Positions 51,466-59,983 of a stretch of 64,000 nt of DNA are shown piece after piece. This DNA comes from Granulosicoccus sp045110475 (GTDB lineage Bacteria; Pseudomonadota; Gammaproteobacteria; Granulosicoccales; Granulosicoccaceae): positions 1 to 64,000 of the forward strand of contig JBGCGC010000030.1 of assembly GCA_045110475.1 (NCBI GenBank). Direction: 5' to 3'. The notes under the pieces are model-generated. The model was not told the DNA's origin. It was given only the letters and a program-made list of their open reading frames with translations, and searched no databases. The first letter of the stretch is position 1, and the number at the start of each line of letters is the position of its first letter. Made by a program: the position numbers and the translations under genes.

Positions 51466-52833
51466 ATGAGCCAGTCCTCAACATCCAGCGCGCTTCTGCC
51501 CTCAGAGCGCCGTGCCGCCTGGTCACTTTCCCTGATCTATGTCGTTCGCATGGTGGGCCTGTTTATTGTCCTGCCGGTATTCAGCCTGTTCGGTGATCAC
51601 TACACCGACAGTACGCCTTTTCTGGTGGGACTGGCCATCGGCATATACGGCTTGTTGCAGGCCTGTTTTCAGGTGCCTTTTGGGATGCTCAGTGACCGCA
51701 TTGGCCGTAAGAATGTCATCACACTTGGTTTGATTCTGCTGGTCGCAGGTAGTGTCATAGCAGCAACATCAGAATCCATTTACGGCGTAATTTTCGGACG
51801 AGCCCTACAGGGTGCAGGTGCCATATCGGCGGCACTGATGGCATTGGCTGCCGATCTTACCCGTGATGAACAACGCACCAAGGTAATGGCAAGTCTTGGT
51901 GCCAGTATCGGGTTTGCTTTCGTTATCGCTCTGATTCTGGGTCCGTTACTGATCGGCTGGTTCTCCATCGATGGCCTGTTCTGGCTGACGGCTGCCTCCG
52001 CTGTTCTCGCTCTTGTACTTTTGCACACAACCGTACCCACACCAGATCGTTGTCAGTACAGCGCAGATACTGGAGCCAACGTTGAGACAATGAAGCGGCT
52101 GTTGCGTCATCGGCAGCTTCTGCGTCTAGATGGCAGCATTTTCATGCTTCATCTGCTGATTACAGCGGTGTTCTTTGCGGTGCCACTCGGCTTGCGCGAT
52201 GCCGGTGTTTCCATCGACAGACAGTGGGTGGTTTATCTTCCGGCGGTTATCTTGTCTATCGGAGTGATGATTCCTCTGATTATTCACGGTGAAAAGCGCG
52301 CTATGCGAGGCGTTCTGCTGTTTTGTATAGGTGGAATGGGTATCACGCAGCTTCTGTTCGCTACCCCCGGTTTTTTATCGTTGTCTGCTGATGCAGTTAT
52401 CTTGTTTATCGGGGTTACCGCCTTCTTCAGCTTTCTGAATACGCTCGAGGCCTTGCTGCCTTCGCTGGTCTCACGTCTTGCCCCCGCTGCCGCCAAGGGC
52501 AGTGCCATGGGCATCTATTCAAGTAGTCAATTTCTGGGCGCATTTGTCGGTGGCGCCGGGGCAGGCTGGCTTTATGGTCAGATCGGTGCAACGGGCCTGT
52601 ATGTTGTCATGGGTATCGCGTGTATCGGATGGGCGGCCATGCTGGTCAATTTCCAGCCACCACGAAAAATGGCAACTCACCGGCGGGCATTGAGTGCGGA
52701 GGAGCGATTGAGCACCGAGAGTGTATTCCAAGAGCTGTCAGCTATTCCCGGTGTTGAGGAAGTGGTTATCAAGGTCGATGAAGGGGTTGCCTATCTCAAG
52801 GTGGACAAGGCGACCTATCAGGAAATCAGCTGA
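51466..52833 (+). CDS. MFS transporter with C-terminal YAM domain (YajR-like)
   Basis: 455 residues. Twelve membrane segments, with the MFS signature GMLSDRIGRKNVITLG after helix 2. After helix 12 there is a soluble domain of about 60 residues (IPGVEEVVIKVDEGVAYLKVD), the ferredoxin-like YAM domain that distinguishes YajR from other drug-type transporters. The natural substrate is not established. In Pseudomonas an MFS gene sits between uvrA and ssb; here the pair uvrA/MFS is kept but ssb does not follow. Confidence 0.88.
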   Translation: MSQSSTSSALLPSERRAAWSLSLIYVVRMVGLFIVLPVFSLFGDHYTDSTPFLVGLAIGIYGLLQACFQVPFGMLSDRIGRKNVITLGLILLVAGSVIAATSESIYGVIFGRALQGAGAISAALMALAADLTRDEQRTKVMASLGASIGFAFVIALILGPLLIGWFSIDGLFWLTAASAVLALVLLHTTVPTPDRCQYSADTGANVETMKRLLRHRQLLRLDGSIFMLHLLITAVFFAVPLGLRDAGVSIDRQWVVYLPAVILSIGVMIPLIIHGEKRAMRGVLLFCIGGMGITQLLFATPGFLSLSADAVILFIGVTAFFSFLNTLEALLPSLVSRLAPAAAKGSAMGIYSSSQFLGAFVGGAGAGWLYGQIGATGLYVVMGIACIGWAAMLVNFQPPRKMATHRRALSAEERLSTESVFQELSAIPGVEEVVIKVDEGVAYLKVDKATYQEIS

Positions 52834-53181
52834 ACTGGATATTGGCTTGGTGCTGTACGAACCACTGAGCTGTTCCATGACGTTGCTATCCGTAACGATA
52901 AATGCAGGTTCGCCATTACCTTCTGCAATATTACAAGGGTGACAGCATGGTCTTGCTGGTTTGCAGTTTTTTGCCTTCGTCATGAGCGAACTGGTGGGGA
53001 TTTGTCCGATTTTATTGCACAAATCAGCAACCTGCGAGGCAATGTCTTTCGCGTCGACTGCCATCACGACTTAATTACACTGACAAAGTACAGTTGCGTA
53101 AATTTGACAACGAAGCCGCAAGCGTGTCGATTTTTACGTCAGCATATGGCTACGATTGGCACAACAAACAAAGGAAAAGCA
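52834..53181. other. 348-base gap between the MFS gene and the dioxygenase gene
   Basis: No convincing gene. Open frames exist on both strands (plus 52939 onward, in frame with the dioxygenase; minus 53067 down into the MFS gene), but neither gives a recognisable protein. There is no trace of ssb, the usual neighbour. I see no clear terminator. Confidence 0.5.
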
Positions 53182-53892
53182 ATGCGCGAAAACAAGCCCC
53201 CGACTTCAAGAAGACAGTTTCTGGCCATTGGCGGATCGTTGGCCTCTGCAGTCACACTGGCAGGATGCAACACATCAAGACCCGAGGTTAAATTATCCAA
53301 CGCTGCCGTGGGGAACCCCGATTGCGTTCTCACCCCTGCACGAATCGAGGGGCCCTACTACTCTCCAGTCAATCTGGTGCGTCGGGATATCACAGAGGGT
53401 AAACCGGGTATTCCCTTAATGCTGAAATTACGGGTCACAGATGCTGGCACCTGTGCGCCTATAACTAATGCGACCGTGGATATCTGGCAGGCAGATGCTG
53501 TTGGTTTGTATTCGCAATTTGACGAGCAGGGTGATACAAAAGATCTCGACCTGAGCGAGGAAACCTTTCTAAGGGGTATCCAGCCCACTGATGAAAGTGG
53601 CGTCGCAACCTTCGATACTATTTATCCCGGCTGGTACGAGGGCCGTACGATTCACATACACATCAAGATAATCATTGACGATGCATTAATAGTGACTTCG
53701 CAGATGTTCTTTCCCGAAGAAATTACACAGGAAACACTGAAGGTTGAAGAATACGCGGGCAGGGGTGATCCGGATACCACCAACGAGAGCGATCGTTTTG
53801 GTGGTTCAGATACTGGATTGAGGCTGCGTATTTCCGGTAGCACCGAGGCGTATGTGGGCGAGCTGACCATCGGTATCAACAAACCTGCTTGA
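53182..53892 (+). CDS. Secreted intradiol ring-cleavage dioxygenase-family lipoprotein
   Basis: 236 residues from ATG 53182 (AAGGA upstream). The N-terminus TSRRQFLAIGGSLASAVTLAGCN combines a twin-arginine signal with a lipobox (LAGC), so a folded protein is probably exported by Tat and lipid-anchored. The core resembles protocatechuate 3,4-dioxygenase: RIEGPYYSP, NATVDIWQADAVGLYS, and iron ligands in YPGWYEGRTIHIHIKI (Tyr, Tyr, His, His). Exported members are known but their substrates are mostly undefined. The frame extends upstream to 52939, but the signal peptide fixes the start. Confidence 0.85.
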   Translation: MRENKPPTSRRQFLAIGGSLASAVTLAGCNTSRPEVKLSNAAVGNPDCVLTPARIEGPYYSPVNLVRRDITEGKPGIPLMLKLRVTDAGTCAPITNATVDIWQADAVGLYSQFDEQGDTKDLDLSEETFLRGIQPTDESGVATFDTIYPGWYEGRTIHIHIKIIIDDALIVTSQMFFPEEITQETLKVEEYAGRGDPDTTNESDRFGGSDTGLRLRISGSTEAYVGELTIGINKPA

Positions 53893-53985
53893 TATCCAGC
53901 TGGAACATCCGTGCAGCGCAATGAATCGCTTTTTGCTCATTAGCGTGGGTGAATAAAGTCGTAGACTTCGTCAGTGCAAAGCTCA

Positions 53986-55101
53986 TCAGATTTTTACAGA
54001 TAGCTCTTCGGCAATAAGATCAGGGAGGTGAGTGGCAATATAGCCTTTACTGGCTGCGTGGGTGGCAGCAGCCAGTGTATCGGGAACGAGTAGCATATCG
54101 ACATGTCTGGCTTGCAGTTGAGTGGCCAGTGCTTGCACCTGTCGATCACGGGCGGCATGACCAACATCCCGAATGTAAATACACAGGATACGATCAGGAA
54201 ACTCTTCTACAACGAGGGAATAGATTTCCGGGTCGTGCTGACCACTGTCGCCAATCAGGATAAAGCGTAAATCAGGGTAGAACTCCAGCACAGTTCTGAT
54301 CTGTGCCAGCTTATGCCTCTTGTGCGGGCCTGCCACCAGTTTCGTTTTATCGATTCCAAAGTCTCTGAGCAAAAGCGGACCTGTGGTTATGTCGTTCAGG
54401 TGCATGAAATCGTCAAGAAACTCAAACAGATTCCACGGGCTGCTGGATACATAGAAAAAAGGGTTTGTGGCGTCATGCAGTGCCTTATAGAACGTAGCAA
54501 CACCGCTGAATGGAACACGGCTTTCGCTTGACTCAAGGAGTGTCAAGCGCATCATTTTGATCATTGAGGTTGCTTGAGTAACAAGAACGGTATCATCGAT
54601 GTCGCTGATTACCCCAAAGGCGGCGGCTGAAGGGGCAAAGAAGATATATCCCGCGGTGTCGTCATGCTGCTCCGGGTGGTCAGGCAGTGATAGCGACACG
54701 CTCAGGCGATGGCCTGTGTGTTCAGGTGGCTTTGGAAACTCGAATAGAAAATACCCCTCATCATCAGTTTGTACATGATAGCGTTGGTCACCGACCGTCA
54801 GGCACACGGTAATGTCTGGTATTTCGTCTGTTTCGAACCTGCGATAGCTATCCTGAAGATTTCGCCAGATCGACTCCGCATCGTCAGCGGGTTTCTGCGG
54901 ATACTCCAGCACTCTGCCGCGTAGCAGACAGCTCGTGTCATTGCCCATCCCGTGAAAGGGAATGATCTTGATGGGTTTGTCGGGAACAATTCGGTGCCTG
55001 AATCGCTCTCGCACCAGATCCACGGCATTTTCTGCTCGAATACCCAGTTGGTGGACAAGTTTTTCCCAGCCTGGCTCTTCCGTTGGTGGTGGTGTATTCA
55101 T
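53986..55101 (-). CDS. APP1-type phosphatidate phosphatase domain protein (DUF2183)
   Basis: 371 residues. A beta-rich N-terminal part (LLRGRVLEYPQ, VCLTVGDQRYHVQTDDEGYF) precedes the catalytic domain with the DxDxT phosphatase motif ISDIDDTVLVTQ (Asp167-Asp170), YVSSSPWNLFEFL and FILIGDSGQHDPEIY. Fungal APP1 dephosphorylates phosphatidate; bacterial members are largely unstudied. GGAG precedes the ATG. It starts 11 bases after the DUF4112 gene, so both belong to one operon. Confidence 0.85.
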   Translation of the reverse strand: MNTPPPTEEPGWEKLVHQLGIRAENAVDLVRERFRHRIVPDKPIKIIPFHGMGNDTSCLLRGRVLEYPQKPADDAESIWRNLQDSYRRFETDEIPDITVCLTVGDQRYHVQTDDEGYFLFEFPKPPEHTGHRLSVSLSLPDHPEQHDDTAGYIFFAPSAAAFGVISDIDDTVLVTQATSMIKMMRLTLLESSESRVPFSGVATFYKALHDATNPFFYVSSSPWNLFEFLDDFMHLNDITTGPLLLRDFGIDKTKLVAGPHKRHKLAQIRTVLEFYPDLRFILIGDSGQHDPEIYSLVVEEFPDRILCIYIRDVGHAARDRQVQALATQLQARHVDMLLVPDTLAAATHAASKGYIATHLPDLIAEELSVKI

Positions 55102-55112
55102 AGGCTCCTAGA

Positions 55113-55592
55113 TTAAAAGATCCATGTCAGTAATGTCACTAGCAACGATATTATCAACCATGCGCAAAGCAGAAAAATCATAAAAGCGGTAAGTAATACG
55201 ACATAAAACCGTAAATTGCTTTCACGGCTGATGCTCTCCGGATCTGCCACTTGCTGATCAAGTAATCGCATATTGCGATTGTTTGCCTTAAACGTCAGGT
55301 CAAACACATCGCCGATGACAGGTATGCTGCCGATGACAGTCTCCACACCCACATTACCCAGCATGCGCAACAGGGTAGTTCTCGATGCCCCCAGACGTCT
55401 TGCCTGCAACAGAATATAAAGCGAGATACCTGTGCCAACCAGATCACCGATGCCGGGCACCAGACCGATAACACCATCCCAACCAATACGGTAACCACCT
55501 GGCAATCTTATGGAGCTATCCATGAGCTTGCTGAATCTATCGAGTTTTCGTCGAGCAACGTCCGAATCACTCTGATCTGTGTTCTGTGTCAT
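55113..55592 (-). CDS. DUF4112 domain membrane protein
   Basis: 159 residues. SSIRLPGGYRIGWDGVIGLVPGIGDLVGTG and IGSIPVIGDVFDLTFKANNRNMRLL are the repeated glycine-rich elements of DUF4112. A strong hydrophobic segment near the C-terminus (FYVVLLTAFMIFLLCAWLII) should anchor it in the membrane. Function is unknown; pairing with an APP1-type phosphatase hints at a lipid-related role. Confidence 0.85.
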   Translation of the reverse strand: MTQNTDQSDSDVARRKLDRFSKLMDSSIRLPGGYRIGWDGVIGLVPGIGDLVGTGISLYILLQARRLGASRTTLLRMLGNVGVETVIGSIPVIGDVFDLTFKANNRNMRLLDQQVADPESISRESNLRFYVVLLTAFMIFLLCAWLIISLLVTLLTWIF

Positions 55593-55740
55593 CTGCTATA
55601 AACCGAGGGTCAATTCAACTACGCCGAACTTTACACACGTTGATGTTGTTCTGTGGCGTTAATGTAAAATTCAGCATGATTTAACGGTTTGGAGGACGTG
55701 CTATTTTTATTGCTCGAATTTTCACAAGGAGTCACTGTAA

Positions 55741-56748
55741 TTGACTGTTGCGCCTATTAAATTTAATGACGTGCGTCAGCGATTTGCAAGACGATTTGAG
55801 TCCAGTGCCAGACTCAATGGTGTCACCGCGGACGGTCTGTTGCTTCTCGACGATGCCAGTCATCTGAGTGAATCAACGTTTCAACAGCCGGATGTCGATA
55901 CCCTTACCCCCGAAAACGCCACCACTCCCATCATGCATACGCCAACCCTGATTGTCCCAGGGCTTCTCGGTGACTCGGTACGTAATCTGGTGGCTCCACT
56001 CATGTGTGCACGCAAGCGGCTTGAGGCTCTGGGTTATCAAGTGGATATAGCATGGGTAAATGGGCGCGCCGGGTGTGAACGTAACGCCGTTCTGCTTCGC
56101 GAACAGATTCTTCGGGTTGCAGATCAGCATGGTTCTGCGGTCAATTTAATAGGGTACTCAAAGGGATGTGCGGATTGCCTTCACATGCTGGGTTCCTATC
56201 CTGACACGCACAAAGCCGTGCGTTCACTGGTAAGTCTGGTGGGAGTGGTTCACGGTACGCCGTTGGCCGAAGACCCGTCCTTGTGGCTCAGAAAACTGCT
56301 TCAGTACTTCCCGGTACCGGGCGTGCCGTTTGGCGATGGGCGGGCAATTGTTGATATGTCCTATCAGGTCAGGCAACAGTGGCTGGCAGATCATGCCTTG
56401 CCGTCAGATATTTACATGGCAACGATTGCCGCCGCCCCACAACGAGCTCGAATCTCCAGAGTGCTGAGAAGATCTTATGACAAACTGGCAGTGATAAATC
56501 CTGCCAATGGTAATGATAGTCAGGTGATTGATGTTGACTCGATCCTGCCCTTTGGTGATCTGCTGGCTATTGTCAATGCCGATCATTGGGCCGTTGCCTT
56601 ACCGGTAAAGAAGCGGCAGCCATTGATCGCCCGCGTACTGGTCGACAAGAACGATTTTCCTCGCGATGTGTTGCTACATGCTCTGATTGGCCATTTGCAT
56701 GACGTTGAAACGAAGGCCTCAGGCTTGATGCAGGCGAGTTCAGAGTGA
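55741..56748 (+). CDS. Alpha/beta-hydrolase (lipase-like) of unknown substrate
   Basis: 335 residues. LIVPGLLGDSVRNLVAPL (oxyanion region), the nucleophile elbow GYSKG with Ser140, and a late His in VNADHWAVALP are consistent with a serine hydrolase of the alpha/beta fold. Lys replaces the usual variable residue after the Ser, as in some triacylglycerol lipases and esterases. No signal peptide. TTG start with AAGGAG 9 bases upstream. It diverges from the DUF4112/APP1 operon, so the three may share a lipid-related context. Confidence 0.75.
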   Translation: MTVAPIKFNDVRQRFARRFESSARLNGVTADGLLLLDDASHLSESTFQQPDVDTLTPENATTPIMHTPTLIVPGLLGDSVRNLVAPLMCARKRLEALGYQVDIAWVNGRAGCERNAVLLREQILRVADQHGSAVNLIGYSKGCADCLHMLGSYPDTHKAVRSLVSLVGVVHGTPLAEDPSLWLRKLLQYFPVPGVPFGDGRAIVDMSYQVRQQWLADHALPSDIYMATIAAAPQRARISRVLRRSYDKLAVINPANGNDSQVIDVDSILPFGDLLAIVNADHWAVALPVKKRQPLIARVLVDKNDFPRDVLLHALIGHLHDVETKASGLMQASSE

Positions 56749-56832
56749 TACTGAGGGAGCGTGGAGTCACTTGATAAGCGAACGCCTTGTCACTAACGAG
56801 GTGCATCAACGCAACCCCAAAGAACAGTGACG

Positions 56833-56997
56833 CTACCACGGAGTCTCGACAATACCCTCAAGCACGATCTTTGCACCCTGATAGATCGCATTGGGGTCTG
56901 TGGCTGCAGGGCGCTCCATGGTGGCGTCGAGTGTTTTGCGATAGTGCTCGGCGTTGACTTTTGGCTGCCAGCCAAGATAGGCGACTGAGTCGTTAGT
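56833..56997 (-). pseudogene. C-terminal fragment of a lost gene
   Basis: On the minus strand a frame of about 54 codons ends at TAG (56835-56833) and reads like real protein: YLGWQPKVNAEHYRKTL, then TDPNAIYQGAKIVLEG. An in-frame TGA (57000-56998) cuts it off upstream and there is no start or ribosome site before an internal Met. The ending with DP-x-A-x-x-QG resembles some epimerase or sugar-dehydrogenase C-termini, but I cannot name the family with confidence. Confidence 0.5.
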
Positions 56998-57200
56998 TCA
57001 CTAAATTAAATAGTCTTTACGCGAGTGCTAACTGAATGACTGCAAGGCACCAACCTGCCATTGCCAATAATTGTATTAACGATGATATTGGTCTTTGTTG
57101 CAATATCTCACCCATCAATAAAAGCTGATAAAATATACAGTCTTGGTTGCCGCCCTATGTCCGCGATGTTAAAATACTACGTCAAACGGAGCAGTATTTC

Positions 57201-58823
57201 ATGGACGCATCACCCACTCATAATTCCGATCGTCGTGTCCCACTGGGCATGGATTCATTTGGACCTGAAGATCAGCAGCACTTCGGGCGCAATATCCGAC
57301 TGGCTATGGCCTGTATTGAAGGCGATGTACAGCCCATCAATGCAAAGGCAATACCTACAGATGAAGCAGCCCTGCGCCAGCGCTTGCGCTCACTCACACA
57401 AGAGATGAGCTCGTCTCAGGCTGATCTACTGGAACTCCTGACCCGCTTTGACGAAATTGAAGGCTGGAAATCCAGTGGAGCAAGGCACTGGGCAGCATGG
57501 ATGAATACTGAAATTGGCATTGGCTTGAAGTTGAGCTGGGAATATTTGCGCGTTGGGCGCTGCCTCAGGTCACTACCCACCACCCGCGCATTGTTTTGGG
57601 CAGGCAAGCTCACCTGGTCGAAGGTTCGTCTTTTAGTAGGCGTTGCAAATCTGGATAACGAGAAAATCCTGTGTCACGCCGCGCTGGATGCGTCCGTGTC
57701 TGAACTGGCCCGGATTTGCAACGAATATAAATGGAACGAAGATAATAAGGAAGATGGCGATAAAAAACGCGCAATTGAACAATGGAAATCTCGGTCACTT
57801 CTCTGGGGTGAAACGAGTAACGGCAGTACCTGTATTCGGCTCACCCTGCCACCGGAAATAGCGCGAGCCTTTCTTAAATGTGTCGAGCACTCATTGAATC
57901 AACTGGGCGAGTCAGAGTCAGAAGATAGTATCTCCCAACGTCGTGCCGATGCTGCGGTGTTGATGGCTGAATCCAGCTTGCAAGCTGCTGGTCGTGAATT
58001 TGCAACCGCCGATCGATATCAGGTTATTGTGTCGGTTGAGGCCGAAGAATTGCAAACGTCAAACAACGATCGAACGCCGAGCAAGAAATCCACTCCGTCA
58101 AAACGCCCCACGGTCACAGGTGCAGGTGCCATCGCGCACGAGACCGCACGACGCATTGCCTGTGATTGCAGCGTAACCACCAACACGATAGCTAATGGCG
58201 AACCGACTGATATCGGTCGGAAGTCAAGAATCTGGCCTGCCGCCATGGCACGGGCGATAAAGGATCGTGATCAGCATTGCCAGTTTTATGGCTGTACCCA
58301 AACACGGCACTTACAAGTACATCACATAGACCATTGGGCTGATGGAGGATCAACCCGTGTAGAAAACGGTGTGTCCGTCTGTGCATCCTGCCACCAGAAG
58401 CTACACGAGGGCGGTTATCGTATCCAGAGAGTGGATAACGATGAACAGCGTCTTAATGAGCAGTTTGAACAGCAACAGAATGCTGACGATAAGACGATGT
58501 TCGATTTTGAAGCAGACTTGCGCAATGATAGAGAGTCTTTCGACAAGATCCGTAAACTTTCGCCCACGCGATACCGGTTCCGAGTGATTGATGCGGAAGG
58601 GCGCGATATTCGCCATAGATTTACTGTAAAAGCCAATACCAGTTATCCGGAAGCAGATACCGAATCAGAAACTTCAAATAATTTCAAACAGTCCACACGT
58701 GTAGACTGCGCCGAACCTGCACCAGGTGGCTACGGTTTCAAGAAAAGCGCAGATACAAAGCACACTCCCTGGTTCACTACTGAGCAATCTGCCGTTTATC
58801 ACGTGTCAACGCACTACCGATGA
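57201..58823 (+). CDS. DUF222 / 13E12-type protein with HNH nuclease domain
   Basis: 540 residues from ATG 57201 (CGGAG upstream). The N-terminal DUF222 region spans about 40-300, with LLELLTRFDEIEGWKSSGARHWAAWM and YLRVGRCLRSLPTTRALFWAGKLTWSKVRLL. The HNH domain near residue 355-400 has CQFYGCTQTRHLQVHHIDHW, NGVSVCASCHQKLHEGGY, with HH, N and H residues and zinc Cys pairs. Proteins of this design occur in many copies in actinobacteria and as scattered genes elsewhere, sometimes linked to mobile DNA; their role is not established. It overlaps the convergent VWA gene by 10 bases. Confidence 0.85.
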   Translation: MDASPTHNSDRRVPLGMDSFGPEDQQHFGRNIRLAMACIEGDVQPINAKAIPTDEAALRQRLRSLTQEMSSSQADLLELLTRFDEIEGWKSSGARHWAAWMNTEIGIGLKLSWEYLRVGRCLRSLPTTRALFWAGKLTWSKVRLLVGVANLDNEKILCHAALDASVSELARICNEYKWNEDNKEDGDKKRAIEQWKSRSLLWGETSNGSTCIRLTLPPEIARAFLKCVEHSLNQLGESESEDSISQRRADAAVLMAESSLQAAGREFATADRYQVIVSVEAEELQTSNNDRTPSKKSTPSKRPTVTGAGAIAHETARRIACDCSVTTNTIANGEPTDIGRKSRIWPAAMARAIKDRDQHCQFYGCTQTRHLQVHHIDHWADGGSTRVENGVSVCASCHQKLHEGGYRIQRVDNDEQRLNEQFEQQQNADDKTMFDFEADLRNDRESFDKIRKLSPTRYRFRVIDAEGRDIRHRFTVKANTSYPEADTESETSNNFKQSTRVDCAEPAPGGYGFKKSADTKHTPWFTTEQSAVYHVSTHYR

Positions 58824-59983
58824 CTAGCTCTGGTCATCTTTACACCTTGCCCGCGTGCCCACAATTGCAGATCCTTTCTTGACAGGCTGGCTGCCATAAG
58901 CTCAGGAAACTGGTCAGGAGTACAGGCGAACACCGGTATGCCAAGCGCTGCAAATCTGGCAGCATTGGTCTTGCTGTAATAAGGTTCTCCTTCATCGCTC
59001 AATGCAAGTAAGACGATCAGTTGGGTGCCGCTGTCCACTATACGAGCTGCTGCTTTGAGCATGTTGTCAGGGTTGCCACCTTCTTCCAGATCTGAAATCA
59101 GCACCATAGTGGTGTCATTGGGTCGAATGATGTGACCTGCACAATAGTCAATTGCCTTGCGTATGTCAGTGCCTCCTCCCAGTTGCGTGCCAAACAGAAT
59201 GTCTACCGGATCGTTGAGTTGGTCAGTAAGATCGACAACGGCTGTATCGAACAGTACGAAGCGCATTCGTAGTGAAGGCAATGAGGCGAGTACTGCACCG
59301 AAAATAGATGAATAGATAATGGATGCGGCCATAGAGCCACTTTGGTCAATGCACAGCACCACATCCTTGAGCGACTGCCGCTTACGCCCGAAACCGATTA
59401 ATTGTTCAGGGATGATGGTTTTGTAGTCGGGCTGGTAATGGCGAAGGTTCTTTCTGATCGTTCTATGCCAGTCAATCTCCTGATGTCGCGGGCGCAAGTT
59501 GCGGACGTTTCGGGCAAGTGCACCATTAACAGCTGAGCGTGTAGGTTGATCGAGTTTGTGCAGTAGCTTTTGAACTAACCGATTGACAACATCTCGTGCC
59601 GTCTGCCTGGTTTGCTCAGGGATCATTGTGTTAAGTGAAAGGATGGTCGATACCAGATGGACATCCGGCTCAGCGGCGGCCAGAATCTCGGGCTCTAGCA
59701 GCAATTGCTGTAATTCCAGCCGATCAATGGCATCCTTTTGCATGACCTGCACAACACTGGTTGGGAAATATTTGCGAATGTCCCCCAGCCAGCGTGACAG
59801 CCGGGGGCTGGATGCACCAAGACCACCGTGACGCCCGGCAACGTTGCTTTCGTTTTCATCATTGTCATACAAGGCGGCCAAAGCCTGATCCATACGCTGA
59901 TCGTCTTCTGACAGTTCTGAATGCGAATCGCCTGCTGGCTCACCGAGTATGAGTCGCCAACGTCTGTCGTGAGTATCAGTCAT
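58814..59983 (-). CDS. VWA-domain protein (CoxE-like)
   Basis: 389 residues. A helical N-terminal part is followed by a von Willebrand A domain with a complete MIDAS: DQSGS (Asp213), Thr272 in GGGTD and Asp298 in ISDLEEGG. RPRHQEIDWHRTIRKNLRHY before it is typical of MoxR-associated VWA proteins. These act as metal-dependent adaptors for AAA+ ATPases of the MoxR group. The gene overlaps the DUF5682 gene by 8 bases and would be third or later in an operon entering from beyond the right edge. The MoxR ATPase itself is not in the window. Confidence 0.85.
   Translation of the reverse strand: MTDTHDRRWRLILGEPAGDSHSELSEDDQRMDQALAALYDNDENESNVAGRHGGLGASSPRLSRWLGDIRKYFPTSVVQVMQKDAIDRLELQQLLLEPEILAAAEPDVHLVSTILSLNTMIPEQTRQTARDVVNRLVQKLLHKLDQPTRSAVNGALARNVRNLRPRHQEIDWHRTIRKNLRHYQPDYKTIIPEQLIGFGRKRQSLKDVVLCIDQSGSMAASIIYSSIFGAVLASLPSLRMRFVLFDTAVVDLTDQLNDPVDILFGTQLGGGTDIRKAIDYCAGHIIRPNDTTMVLISDLEEGGNPDNMLKAAARIVDSGTQLIVLLALSDEGEPYYSKTNAARFAALGIPVFACTPDQFPELMAASLSRKDLQLWARGQGVKMTRASHR

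Noticed and set aside
52738..53067. Minus-strand ORF across the end of the MFS gene
   Set aside because: A third of it is antisense to the well-supported MFS gene and the rest shows no family features.
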